From ZC4RG30 sp039932715 (GTDB lineage: Bacteria > Pseudomonadota > Gammaproteobacteria > Steroidobacterales > Steroidobacteraceae), in the NCBI GenBank assembly GCA_039932715.1, contig JBDTPN010000011.1:22951-86950 (forward strand): a stretch of DNA of 64,000 nt, given 5' to 3'. A program made the translations under genes and the position numbers. Under the pieces are notes generated by a model. That model was not told the DNA's origin. It searched no databases and saw only the letters and a list, made by a program, of their open reading frames with translations. Each line of letters starts with the position of its first letter. Position 1 is the first letter of the stretch. Positions 27,780 to 35,964 of the stretch are shown here, one piece after another.

Positions 27780-28349
27780 ATGACCGGTATGGAAACCGTT
27801 GTGTCCCTGGCGCTGGGGATCGCGCTGGCCGCAGCTGTGGGTCTGCGCATTTTCGTGCCACTGCTGGTGGTGTCCGTGGCCGCCTGGTTTGGCAAGGTCC
27901 ACCTGGCTGCGAGTTTCGCCTGGCTTGGAACAGTGCCTGCCATGGCCATGTTTGGCGTGGCGGCTGCGGTGGAAATTGCGGCGTATTACGTACCCGGACT
28001 GGACAACATGCTGGACGCCATCGCGACGCCCGTGGCCCTCGGGGCCGGAACCATGATGGTAGCGGCGCCTTTGTGGGACATGCCACCGCTGTTCAAATGG
28101 ACCGCTGCCATAATCGCCGGGGGTGGAGCAGCGGGCATAACCCACGGAGTCACTTCGCTGCTGCGCGCCAAGTCCACAGTAGTCACTGGCGGATTGGGCA
28201 ATCCGGTTGTGGCGACCACTGAACTGGGCGGCGCCCTGGGGCTCTCGCTGCTGGCCCTGGCACTGCCAGTGATTGCACTGCTGCTGGTGGTGGTGATGAT
28301 ATTGGCCATCTTGTGGATGCTGCGGCGCCTGCGCGGGAGAACTGCATGA
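27780..28349 (+). CDS. DUF4126 family membrane protein
   Basis: This 189-residue hydrophobic protein has about five membrane segments, opening METVVSLALGIALAAAVGLRIFVPLLVVSV, and a conserved-looking central part (YVPGLDNMLDAIATPVALGAGTMM). The function of the family is unknown. Its stop overlaps the next SDR start by 4 bp (ATGA), which implies co-translation. ATG 27789 (Met4) is an alternative start. It is divergent from the propeller-cytochrome gene, with a 69-bp shared upstream region. Confidence 0.87.
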   Translation: MTGMETVVSLALGIALAAAVGLRIFVPLLVVSVAAWFGKVHLAASFAWLGTVPAMAMFGVAAAVEIAAYYVPGLDNMLDAIATPVALGAGTMMVAAPLWDMPPLFKWTAAIIAGGGAAGITHGVTSLLRAKSTVVTGGLGNPVVATTELGGALGLSLLALALPVIALLLVVVMILAILWMLRRLRGRTA

Positions 28350-29047
28350 GTGAGCACAAACGCACGGCGATGATTGTCGGCGCCTCGCGCGGGCTGGGCC
28401 TGGGTCTTGCCAGGGAACTGGCGCATCGAGGATGGCAGGTGATTGCTACCGTGCGTAGCGCCAGCGTGCCAGGTGAACTTGCAACGGCAATAGCCAAATC
28501 CTCCGGGCGCCTCAGCACCGCCACGGTGGATGTGGATTCGACCGCCAGTGTAGACGCGCTGGTGGCAGCGCTGTCCGGGCGCAAGCTTGACCTGCTGTTC
28601 ATCAATGCAGGTGTGGCGGGTCCCAAGCATCAATCTGTTGACCTGGTGAGCGCCCAAGAACTGGCCGCGGTATTCACCACCAATGCGATTGCGCCGGTGC
28701 GGATTGCGCGACGCCTGCTTGCCAATGTGATTGATGGTGGCACCGTGGCGTTCATGTCGTCGCGCATGGGGTCGGTGGCCGACAATCTGTCGGGAGGCAT
28801 GGACCTGTATCGCGCCAGCAAGGCGGCGCTAAACTCGCTGACGCGCAGTTTTGTCGCCACGGTCGCGCATGACCGCAAGGTCGCTGTGCTGACGCTGCAT
28901 CCGGGTTGGGTTCGAACCGATATGGGAGGCGGAGCAGCGCCGCTGAGCATTGCGGAAAGCGTAGGTGGACTGGTCGATGTGCTGGAGACTCCGCAGTCCG
29001 TCAAGCACCGTTTTCTGGACTATCAGGGCACCGAATTGCCCTGGTAG
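28346..29047 (+). CDS. SDR family oxidoreductase
   Basis: This short-chain dehydrogenase has 233 residues, cofactor loop GASRGLGLG, INAG in place of NNAG, and the catalytic YRASK (LYRASKAALNSL). The C-terminus HPGWVRTDMGG is typical of the CsgA/sniffer-like branch. ATG 28346 overlaps the DUF4126 stop (ATGA). It converges on the aldehyde dehydrogenase, with the two stop codons adjacent at 29047/29048. The substrate is unknown. Confidence 0.9.
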   Translation: MSEHKRTAMIVGASRGLGLGLARELAHRGWQVIATVRSASVPGELATAIAKSSGRLSTATVDVDSTASVDALVAALSGRKLDLLFINAGVAGPKHQSVDLVSAQELAAVFTTNAIAPVRIARRLLANVIDGGTVAFMSSRMGSVADNLSGGMDLYRASKAALNSLTRSFVATVAHDRKVAVLTLHPGWVRTDMGGGAAPLSIAESVGGLVDVLETPQSVKHRFLDYQGTELPW

Positions 29048-30508
29048 TCAATCCAGCAGGATGGTCTTGGTCTCGGTATAGGCGTGGAAGTTTTCCGGTC
29101 CGCCCTCGCGGCCAATGCCCGACTGCTTGAATCCGCCGTATGGCGCGAGAAAATCCATCCTGAGTCCGCCCTGGCCCACGCAACCGGTGCGCAGCTGCCT
29201 GGCCACGCGATACGCCGCTTCGTTGTCGCGGGTTAGTACCGCGCCATTGAGTCCATAGATTGAATCGTTGGCGATGCGAATGGCGTCCGCTTCGCTGTCA
29301 GCCGCTATCAGGCAGATCACGGGCCCGAAGATTTCTTCCTGCGCAATGGTCATGCGATTGTCGACATTGGTGAACAACGTGGGCTCGAAGTAGTAGCCGG
29401 TCGACAGATGCTTAGGTCGACTGCCACCACAGGCCAGCGTCGCGCCTTCCTGCTTGCCCTTGGCAATGTAGCCTTCCACACGCCGCAGCTGGCGTTCCAT
29501 GGCCAGAGGTCCCATCTGCGTGGTGGGATCATTTGGGTCGCCGACCTTGACCTGTGCCATGGCCTTGCAGATGGCCGCTGCCAGCGCGTCGTACCTGGGT
29601 CGCGACACGATGACGCGGCTGAGCGTGGCGCACACTTGTCCGGACATGGTGCAGATGGTGCCGGTGAGTACGCCGGCAGCTTCCTCGACCGGAAAATCGT
29701 CGAGGACAATAGCCGCTGACTTGCCGCCCAACTCCAGTGTGCAGCGCGCAATGCGATCGGCACACACTGATGCGATGCGGCGCCCGGCCACCGTGCTGCC
29801 CGTGAACGACACCTTGTCCACACCGGGATTGCGCACCAGGTAATCCGAGGCCTCCCGATGCGCCGGCACGAGATTGATGACGCCGGGAGGAAAGCCTGCT
29901 GCCGCCGCGCACTCGGCAATGATGTAGGCCTCTAGCGGCGTTTCCGGCGAGGGCTTCATGATCACGGTGCAACCGGCCACCAGTGCGGGCGCAATCTTCT
30001 GCGTCATGATGGCGAACGGCGCGTTCCAGGGTGCGATGGCGACCACTACGCCCACGGGCTCGCGCACAATGACTGCAGTGCCCGGGCCCATGGAAATGGG
30101 CTGGCGCGTCTCGAAGGCGTAGGTGCTGGCCAGCCCTGCGAAATACTGCAGCTGGAATGCGCCACCACCCACCACCATGGGCGCAAAGCTTGCCAGTCCA
30201 CCCATCTGGTCGGTCCAGGCGCGGGTGAGCTCCCCCATGCGCGCCCCCAGCAGCTCGGCCAGCTTTTGAACATACGTGCCACGCTCGACATGGGTCATGC
30301 GTGGCCACGGACCATTGTCGAAGGCCGCGCGCGCGGCGGTCACCGCACGATCCATATCCGCTTCGCGCGCTTCGGCAACGCGCGCGAACACCTTCTCGGT
30401 GGCGGGGTTGACGATCTCGATGCGGCCCTGCGTCGATGGCTCGACCCAGTGGCCACCGATATAGAGCCGTTCAGGCTGCGCGATGGCAATGCCGGCTATC
30501 TGGCTCAT
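29048..30508 (-). CDS. NAD(P)-dependent aldehyde dehydrogenase
   Basis: The 486-residue enzyme of the general ALDH superfamily oxidises an aldehyde to the acid. The catalytic Glu is in LELGGKSA and the catalytic Cys in MSGQVCATLS; the cofactor segment APWNAPFAIM and the C-terminal PYGGFKQSGIGREGG are present. This is the hydrolytic type, unlike the MmsA-like enzyme at 6551. It overlaps the preceding esterase by 4 bp on the same strand, so the two are co-translated. In context it may finish oxidation of aldehydes made by the PQQ dehydrogenases or by alkene cleavage (inference). Confidence 0.94.
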   Translation of the reverse strand: MSQIAGIAIAQPERLYIGGHWVEPSTQGRIEIVNPATEKVFARVAEAREADMDRAVTAARAAFDNGPWPRMTHVERGTYVQKLAELLGARMGELTRAWTDQMGGLASFAPMVVGGGAFQLQYFAGLASTYAFETRQPISMGPGTAVIVREPVGVVVAIAPWNAPFAIMTQKIAPALVAGCTVIMKPSPETPLEAYIIAECAAAAGFPPGVINLVPAHREASDYLVRNPGVDKVSFTGSTVAGRRIASVCADRIARCTLELGGKSAAIVLDDFPVEEAAGVLTGTICTMSGQVCATLSRVIVSRPRYDALAAAICKAMAQVKVGDPNDPTTQMGPLAMERQLRRVEGYIAKGKQEGATLACGGSRPKHLSTGYYFEPTLFTNVDNRMTIAQEEIFGPVICLIAADSEADAIRIANDSIYGLNGAVLTRDNEAAYRVARQLRTGCVGQGGLRMDFLAPYGGFKQSGIGREGGPENFHAYTETKTILLD

Positions 30509-31722
30509 TTGAACAGCCTGGGGGCGAAATCATCGAGGTAACGGCGCCAGTTGATCCAGGTGTGGCCGCCCGTGCTCTCGTGGTATTCATGCTTGATCGC
30601 ATACTTGTCTAACATGCCGCGAGTCGGTGCCACGGTGCCATGCAGGAAATCGTCCTTGCCCATGGCGTAATACACCAGCTTGAGTTCCTTCGCATCGCGT
30701 TTGAGTGCGCCATCGTTGGCCGTCTCATAGCGGGTGACGTCGGCCGTGTTGCCATTCATCCCCAGTCCCATGCTGAAGATGCCGATGTAATGGAACAATT
30801 CCGGGTGCGTCAGGCCGAAGCGGATTGTGTGTGAGCCGCCCATGGAAAGGCCGGCCATCGCGCGTGCATCGGGATTGTTGATGGTGCGGAAATCATGTTC
30901 GATCTTCGGCATGAGATCTTTTATCAGGTCGTCACCAAAGTCCGTGTTGGCAAGGATGTCGGCCCCGGGCCGATCTGGCGTATGCCCGAACGGCATCACG
31001 ATGATCATCGGTTTCGCCTTGCCCGCCGCGATCAGGTTGTCGAGGATGTAGTGCGCATGCCCGGTGCCGGTCCAGCTGTCGTCGCTGTCGCCCGCGCCAT
31101 GAACCAGGTACAGCACTGGATAGCGCTGCGTCGAAGTCAGGTATCCCGGGGGCGTATACACATGGGCACGACGCTTGGCGCCCAGCGACTTCGACCAGTA
31201 TTCATACGTCGAAACCAGGCCGTGCGGCACATCCTTGTTATAGGTCTGGAATGCGCCTTCAGGTCCCAGCACCTCGAAGGTGGAGTTGGTGCCCACTGCT
31301 TCCTGAGTGAAAGCAGTGCCCTGCGGGTCCGGAACACGGGCACCATTTACGGCAAAGTTGAAGCGGTAGTTGTCAGGTGAGACCGGCTTGTCGGTGGTGA
31401 CGCTCCAAAGGCCCTTGCTGTCCTTTGTCATCGGCAGGCCTGAAGGTCCGCCACCCATGCCCATTGGAATCACATCTGCAATGTCGGTGCTGGTAACACG
31501 CGCCTCAGTGGCCGCCGGCGCGCAAACGCGAAACGTGACGCGCCTGTCCGGCAACACTTCCACCGACTTGAATCCGGATGGACCGGTGACGAAACCGCGC
31601 GGCAGGCAGGTTTCGGGTGCAGCTGCCGCTGGTGCGGCGGCTTGCTGGGCGTAAATGGTGCCTGCGGCTGACAGCAGTACAGTGCCGGCCAGTAGTCGCA
31701 GCAGATTGGATTGATAGTTCAT
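30505..31722 (-). CDS. Exported CE1/esterase-D-like alpha/beta hydrolase with N-terminal E-set domain
   Basis: The 405-residue protein has a signal peptide (residues about 1-25), an isoamylase-N/CBM48-like beta-sandwich around residues 50-130 (FKSVEVLPDRRVTFRVCAPA) and a C-terminal hydrolase domain with the nucleophile elbow GLSMGGSHT and a late catalytic His in TGGHTWINW. Relatives include feruloyl and acetylxylan esterases and enterochelin-esterase-like enzymes. It overlaps the aldehyde dehydrogenase start by 4 bp. Release of a phenolic acid or alcohol for the pathway beside it would fit but is not shown. Confidence 0.88.
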   Translation of the reverse strand: MNYQSNLLRLLAGTVLLSAAGTIYAQQAAAPAAAAPETCLPRGFVTGPSGFKSVEVLPDRRVTFRVCAPAATEARVTSTDIADVIPMGMGGGPSGLPMTKDSKGLWSVTTDKPVSPDNYRFNFAVNGARVPDPQGTAFTQEAVGTNSTFEVLGPEGAFQTYNKDVPHGLVSTYEYWSKSLGAKRRAHVYTPPGYLTSTQRYPVLYLVHGAGDSDDSWTGTGHAHYILDNLIAAGKAKPMIIVMPFGHTPDRPGADILANTDFGDDLIKDLMPKIEHDFRTINNPDARAMAGLSMGGSHTIRFGLTHPELFHYIGIFSMGLGMNGNTADVTRYETANDGALKRDAKELKLVYYAMGKDDFLHGTVAPTRGMLDKYAIKHEYHESTGGHTWINWRRYLDDFAPRLFK

Positions 31723-31739
31723 GAGTCCATGCTACCCGC

Positions 31740-33125
31740 CTATCGGAGCACTCGCCATGCCAGCCAGGTTCCCGTGGCACACACGGCGGTGACCCTAGCC
31801 AGCAACAACAGGACGATGAAATCCCAGACGGGACGAGTGCGCAGCCCTGGCAGATCCATGTTGTGCAAGGCCGATTCCCACCAGCGCGTCCGGCGGGAGT
31901 TGAGATCCAGCGTCTGGACAGTTCCAGTGGCGGGATCCACATATATGCGTGTGTGTCCCACGTCGTCCAGGATCAACCTGAACACTGGCAAGGCAACTGC
32001 TTGCTTGTGTCCATAGTAGTAGGCGTCTTCCTGTCTCAGCGAATCCAGTGAGAGCACGCGCGCGCCCAGATGTGCGGATGCTGCTGCAACGTCCGCGCGT
32101 TGAATCTCGACGTTAGACGCCATTGCATTGAGTCTTTGCGAGCTGCCGTCCTGCCGGAATGCGGTCACATGGAATACGCCATTGAAGGGGGTCACTTGAA
32201 TCTCAACGTACCGGCTCAGTTCGTCGCCATGCTCAAGCATGAAGCGCTGCAGTTCCTGCCATCGCGCTGTTCCCGTCAAATCGTGGCCATAAATGCCATC
32301 GTCATTGTTTTCCAGCAGTCCCCAGGGATTCATGGTCATGAGGCCGCTGAACACCCAGGTCAGCGCTAGCACACCAAAGAACACACCTGCAATGTGATGC
32401 CAGTTCCAAAGTCCGCGAAACGGAAACTTCCTGCCGCGCCTACGCCAGTTGATCCGCGAAACGCCCAGGAACAATCCGGCCACGGTCAGGAATGTGCCTG
32501 CAGCTGCAGTCCAGATGACAACCTGGGTCCAGACGCGCGGCTTGCTGCGCAAAACCGTCGGATAGAGCCAGTGAGGAATGGCTCCCATCCAGGCCCATGT
32601 CCGTTCGCGACGATTGGTGTCCTGGATGACTTCGCCAGAGTTGCCACTGACGTATACCTCTGAGCCTGCGGCGTCGTTGAATGCCAGATGATGCACGGGG
32701 TGGTTGCGACCCGCGGACATCAGGGTCCACTGGTCAATCCTGTCGAAAGCCAGTTGCGAGGGTGCAGACACCAGGCCTGCGCCGCGGCCATAACTGGCAG
32801 CGATTTCCTGAACCTGTTGCGCGGTGCGATCGGGCAGGGCCTCTCCCGAGCGCAGGTCGAACGCACCCGCGCCAGGCACCCTCAAGACGGGAACGCCCGA
32901 CACCATGTTGATTCGTGTGCCTGAAAGATCCTGCACAGGGAGCGCTGGCGGGTTCTGGCAACAGCCATTCAGATTCAGGCTGGCAAGCCCGCGCAATCGC
33001 TCCGCATTGGTCAGCTCCGGATAGCCCTGATACATCATCACGAAACCGGACAGGCACCACAGTGTCATCAGCCATCCGACCGCGACGCCGGTGTAGCGGT
33101 GCAGGAAGGCGATGGTGAGAAGCAT
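31740..33125 (-). CDS. PepSY domain membrane protein (copy 2)
   Basis: The 461-residue inner-membrane protein has an N-terminal PepSY_TM helix (FLHRYTGVAVGWLMTLWCLSG), a periplasmic region with paired cysteines (NGCCQNP), central helices (VVIWTAAAGTFLTVAGLFLG; HHIAGVFFGVLALTWVFSG), a PepSY-like segment and a final helix. Histidines at HRYTG, HPVHHL and WHHIAG could bind haem. It is related in layout to the protein at 22906 but longer. Such proteins are often linked to iron acquisition or reduction; no TonB receptor is visible here. It is divergent from the SOS-regulated radical SAM gene. Confidence 0.85.
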   Translation of the reverse strand: MLLTIAFLHRYTGVAVGWLMTLWCLSGFVMMYQGYPELTNAERLRGLASLNLNGCCQNPPALPVQDLSGTRINMVSGVPVLRVPGAGAFDLRSGEALPDRTAQQVQEIAASYGRGAGLVSAPSQLAFDRIDQWTLMSAGRNHPVHHLAFNDAAGSEVYVSGNSGEVIQDTNRRERTWAWMGAIPHWLYPTVLRSKPRVWTQVVIWTAAAGTFLTVAGLFLGVSRINWRRRGRKFPFRGLWNWHHIAGVFFGVLALTWVFSGLMTMNPWGLLENNDDGIYGHDLTGTARWQELQRFMLEHGDELSRYVEIQVTPFNGVFHVTAFRQDGSSQRLNAMASNVEIQRADVAAASAHLGARVLSLDSLRQEDAYYYGHKQAVALPVFRLILDDVGHTRIYVDPATGTVQTLDLNSRRTRWWESALHNMDLPGLRTRPVWDFIVLLLLARVTAVCATGTWLAWRVLR

Positions 33126-33160
33126 GGGCGACTACTTTGGCATCCGGGGTTGTTATTCGA

Positions 33161-33181
33161 TACTGTATGGATATACAGTTA
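33161..33181 (+). promoter_or_regulatory. LexA (SOS) box upstream of the radical SAM gene
   Basis: A CTGT-N8-ACAG palindrome (core 33163-33178, spacer ATGGATAT) matches the gammaproteobacterial LexA consensus CTGTN8ACAG exactly. A -10-like TATACA (33172-33177) sits inside the box with a TTGTTA -35-like element at about 33150, so LexA binding would block the promoter. It ends 4 bp before the chosen start of the gene at 33185. Confidence 0.85.
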
Positions 33182-33184
33182 CCT

Positions 33185-34264
33185 ATGGCAACTGAAATAC
33201 CAGTTTCCGGGTTCAAGGGACGCGGGGCGCTTTCGAATCCGTCCAATCGCTTTTCTTCCGCGCACAGCGAGCACGTCGATGACGGGTGGCACCAGGATGA
33301 GTTGCCAGAGTCCATCGCCACCGAGATCAGGGTCGATGCCTCACGCAGCATAATCGCCCGCAACGAATCCCCTGATATTCCCTATGACCAGTCGATCAAC
33401 CCTTATCGCGGCTGCGAGCACGGTTGCGTGTTCTGCTATGCGCGCCCCAGCCATGCATATCTAGATCTTTCGCCGGGCGTGGATTTCGAAACCCGGCTCC
33501 TTTACAAGCCCGATGCCGCAGCGTTGCTGCGCCAGGAACTGGCGCGGCCAGGGTACAAATGCCGCCAAATCATGCTGGGTTCGAATACGGATCCTTACCA
33601 GCCCATCGAGCGCCAGTTGGGCGTGACCCGCTCGATACTGGAAGTTTTGGCACAGGCCCGTCACCCCGTGGCGATCACCACGCGCAGTACGCTGATACTG
33701 CGCGACCTGGACCTGCTTGGGTCCATGGCGGCGCAGGGATTGGCCAGTGTCTACATCAGCATCACTACGTTTGATGCGGACCTCAAACGCAAGCTGGAAC
33801 CGCGCTCTGCCGCGTCCCCGGCAAGGTTGCATGTGATTCGGGAATTAACGGCCTCTGGGGTGCCCGTGGGCGTGATGGCAGCGCCCATCATTCCCGCGAT
33901 CAACGACAGTGAGCTGGAGGCGATTCTTGAGCGTGCGGCAGCGGCCGGGGCAACCCGCGCGGGATACACATTGCTGCGCTTGCCATATGAGGTCAAAGAC
34001 CTGTTTCGCGAATGGCTGGCGCAGCACATGCCCGACAGGGCTGCGCATGTGATGTCCCTGATCCAGGCTGCGCGCGGCGGCAAAGACAATGACCCACAGT
34101 TTGGCAGTCGCATGAGGGGCAGTGGCGCCTGGGCGCAGCTGCTGCGTGCCCGGTTTCACCTCGCGCGTCGCAGGCTCGGACTGAATCCGGATCGCGACCT
34201 GCAACTGCATACCGAACTGTTTCGTCCTGCAGCGCTGCGGCCACAACTGGACCTTGGTTTCTGA
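33185..34264 (+). CDS. PA0069-type radical SAM protein (SPL-like), SOS-controlled
   Basis: The protein has about 359 residues, with the family opening GFKGRGALSNPSNRF, then the radical SAM cluster CEHGCVFCYARP (CxxxCxxC) and the HAYLDLSPGVDFE segment. Radical SAM proteins of this group resemble spore photoproduct lyase; the reaction is unknown. I recall PA0069 being listed in the SOS regulon of P. aeruginosa, and the LexA box here agrees. I prefer ATG 33185 because the ATG at 33167 lies inside the LexA box; no Shine-Dalgarno is evident, and with the predicted -10 the mRNA would be almost leaderless. Confidence 0.88.
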   Translation: MATEIPVSGFKGRGALSNPSNRFSSAHSEHVDDGWHQDELPESIATEIRVDASRSIIARNESPDIPYDQSINPYRGCEHGCVFCYARPSHAYLDLSPGVDFETRLLYKPDAAALLRQELARPGYKCRQIMLGSNTDPYQPIERQLGVTRSILEVLAQARHPVAITTRSTLILRDLDLLGSMAAQGLASVYISITTFDADLKRKLEPRSAASPARLHVIRELTASGVPVGVMAAPIIPAINDSELEAILERAAAAGATRAGYTLLRLPYEVKDLFREWLAQHMPDRAAHVMSLIQAARGGKDNDPQFGSRMRGSGAWAQLLRARFHLARRRLGLNPDRDLQLHTELFRPAALRPQLDLGF

Positions 34265-34306
34265 ACATCGCGCGGGACTTGTAACCGGACGCACAGCGGC
34301 CGCAAG

Positions 34307-35959
34307 ATGCCGCACGACATGAGCTGGTCCCAGAACTACGATCCGTTGGGTTTGCCGTGGCTTTCCACGCTGCTCGCGACTCTTCCCCTGGCCGTATTGC
34401 TGGGCGGCCTTGCCATTATGCGATGGCGCGCGCCGGTGGCCGCGTTGGCGGGCCTGGCCGCGGCCTTGCTGGTGGCGACACTGGTGTTCGGCATGCCGGT
34501 CAAGCTTGCCTTGTCGGCTGCCGGGTTTGGCGCAGCCTATGGACTGCTGCCCATAGGCTGGATAGTCCTCAACATCATCTTCATGTACCAACTGACACTG
34601 GAGCGCGGCCAGTTCGCAGTGCTGCGCGATTCAATTGCCGGAATCGTCGATGACAGCCGGCTGCAGCTGCTGCTGATCGCCTTCTGCTTTGGCGCCTTCT
34701 TCGAAGGCGCGGCGGGCTTCGGTACCCCGGTGGCCGTGACCGGCGCGATGCTGATCGGCCTGGGCTTTGCGCCACTGCAGGCAGCAGGTCTCTCATTGAT
34801 TGCCAACACCGCGCCTGTGGCTTTCGGCGCGCTGGGCACGCCACTGGTCACGCTGGCCGGAGTGACCAACCTGCCGCTCATCGATTTGTCGGCGGTGGTC
34901 GGACGCATGATGACGCCGTTTGCGTTGCTGGTGCCATTCTGGCTGCTGGTGGCTTATTGCGGGTGGCGAAGAACCCTGCAGGTCTGGCCCGCGGTGCTGG
35001 TGGTGGGGTTAAGTTTCTCCGTCACGCAATTGCTGATCTCAAACCTGCATGGGCCGTGGTTGACGGCGATTGGCGCGTCGCTGGTATCCATCGCATCGCT
35101 GGTCTTGCTGGTGCGCATCTGGAAGCCGGCGAGCCCGATGCGCATCGCCAGTGCGTCAACCAATGCACCCGCCACTGCGCCGGCTGCGTTGTCCGGATCG
35201 GCCGTGCGCAAGGCATGGATGCCATGGATCATCCTCATGGTGCTGGTGTTCGTGTGGGGCCTGCCAGACGTCAAGGCGTGGCTCGACGGCATCTTCCATA
35301 TATCCACACCATTCCCGGGTCTGCACATGCAGGTGCAGCGCATGCCACCGGTGGTGGCCGCGCCGCAATTGGAAGCAGCAATGCTCAACCTCAACCTGTT
35401 GTCTGCCACCGGCACGGCAATCCTGCTGGCCGGCGTGATATCGGGATTGCTGCTGGGCGCACGGCCGCTGCAGATTGCCGGCACTTACCTGCGCGCGCTC
35501 AGACTGGTTGCGCCTTCCTTGTTGACCATCGCGGCCATGCTGGCGCTGGGTTACCTCACGCGCTACGCGGGCGTGGATGCCACGCTGGGCCTGGCGTTCG
35601 CCGCAACGGGCGTGCTGTATCCCTTCTTCGGAACCCTGCTGGGGTGGCTGGGCGTGGCGGTGACCGGTTCCGATACGGCATCGAATGTGCTGTTCGGCGG
35701 GTTGCAGAAAGTAACCTCCCAGCAACTGGGGCTGTCGCCGGTGCTGATGGCGGGGGCCAATAGTGCCGGCGGCGTCATGGGCAAGATGATCGACGCGCAG
35801 AGCATTGTCGTGGCGTCAACCGCAACCCGCTGGTTCGGCCAGGAAGGCCGGATACTGCGATTTGTGTTCCTGCACAGCCTGGCGCTGGCAGCGTTGGTCG
35901 GGCTGGTGGTAATGCTGATGGCCTACGTGCCGCCGTTCACGCTGCTCGTTCCACACTGA
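34307..35959 (+). CDS. L-lactate/glycolate permease family transporter
   Basis: The 550-residue polytopic membrane protein belongs to the LctP/LldP/GlcA family of proton-coupled 2-hydroxy-acid permeases. Characteristic stretches are FCFGAFFEGAAGFGTPVAVTGAML, VAFGALGTPL and the C-terminal TGSDTASNVLFGGLQ and AGANSAGGVMGKMIDAQSIVV. It ends 5 bp before glcD, so it most likely takes up glycolate and/or lactate for the adjacent oxidase. By context it is GlcA-like, though sequence alone does not separate GlcA from LldP. Confidence 0.94.
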   Translation: MPHDMSWSQNYDPLGLPWLSTLLATLPLAVLLGGLAIMRWRAPVAALAGLAAALLVATLVFGMPVKLALSAAGFGAAYGLLPIGWIVLNIIFMYQLTLERGQFAVLRDSIAGIVDDSRLQLLLIAFCFGAFFEGAAGFGTPVAVTGAMLIGLGFAPLQAAGLSLIANTAPVAFGALGTPLVTLAGVTNLPLIDLSAVVGRMMTPFALLVPFWLLVAYCGWRRTLQVWPAVLVVGLSFSVTQLLISNLHGPWLTAIGASLVSIASLVLLVRIWKPASPMRIASASTNAPATAPAALSGSAVRKAWMPWIILMVLVFVWGLPDVKAWLDGIFHISTPFPGLHMQVQRMPPVVAAPQLEAAMLNLNLLSATGTAILLAGVISGLLLGARPLQIAGTYLRALRLVAPSLLTIAAMLALGYLTRYAGVDATLGLAFAATGVLYPFFGTLLGWLGVAVTGSDTASNVLFGGLQKVTSQQLGLSPVLMAGANSAGGVMGKMIDAQSIVVASTATRWFGQEGRILRFVFLHSLALAALVGLVVMLMAYVPPFTLLVPH

Positions 35960-35964
35960 TCCCC

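Noticed and set aside
27711..28145. N-terminal extension of the propeller-cytochrome frame to 28145
   Set aside because: His/Gly-rich translation antisense to the DUF4126 gene; a strong ribosome site precedes ATG 27710 and a signal peptide follows it.
33167..33184. ATG at 33167 as the start of the radical SAM gene
   Set aside because: It lies inside the LexA box and the probable -10, so it would not be in the transcript from that promoter.
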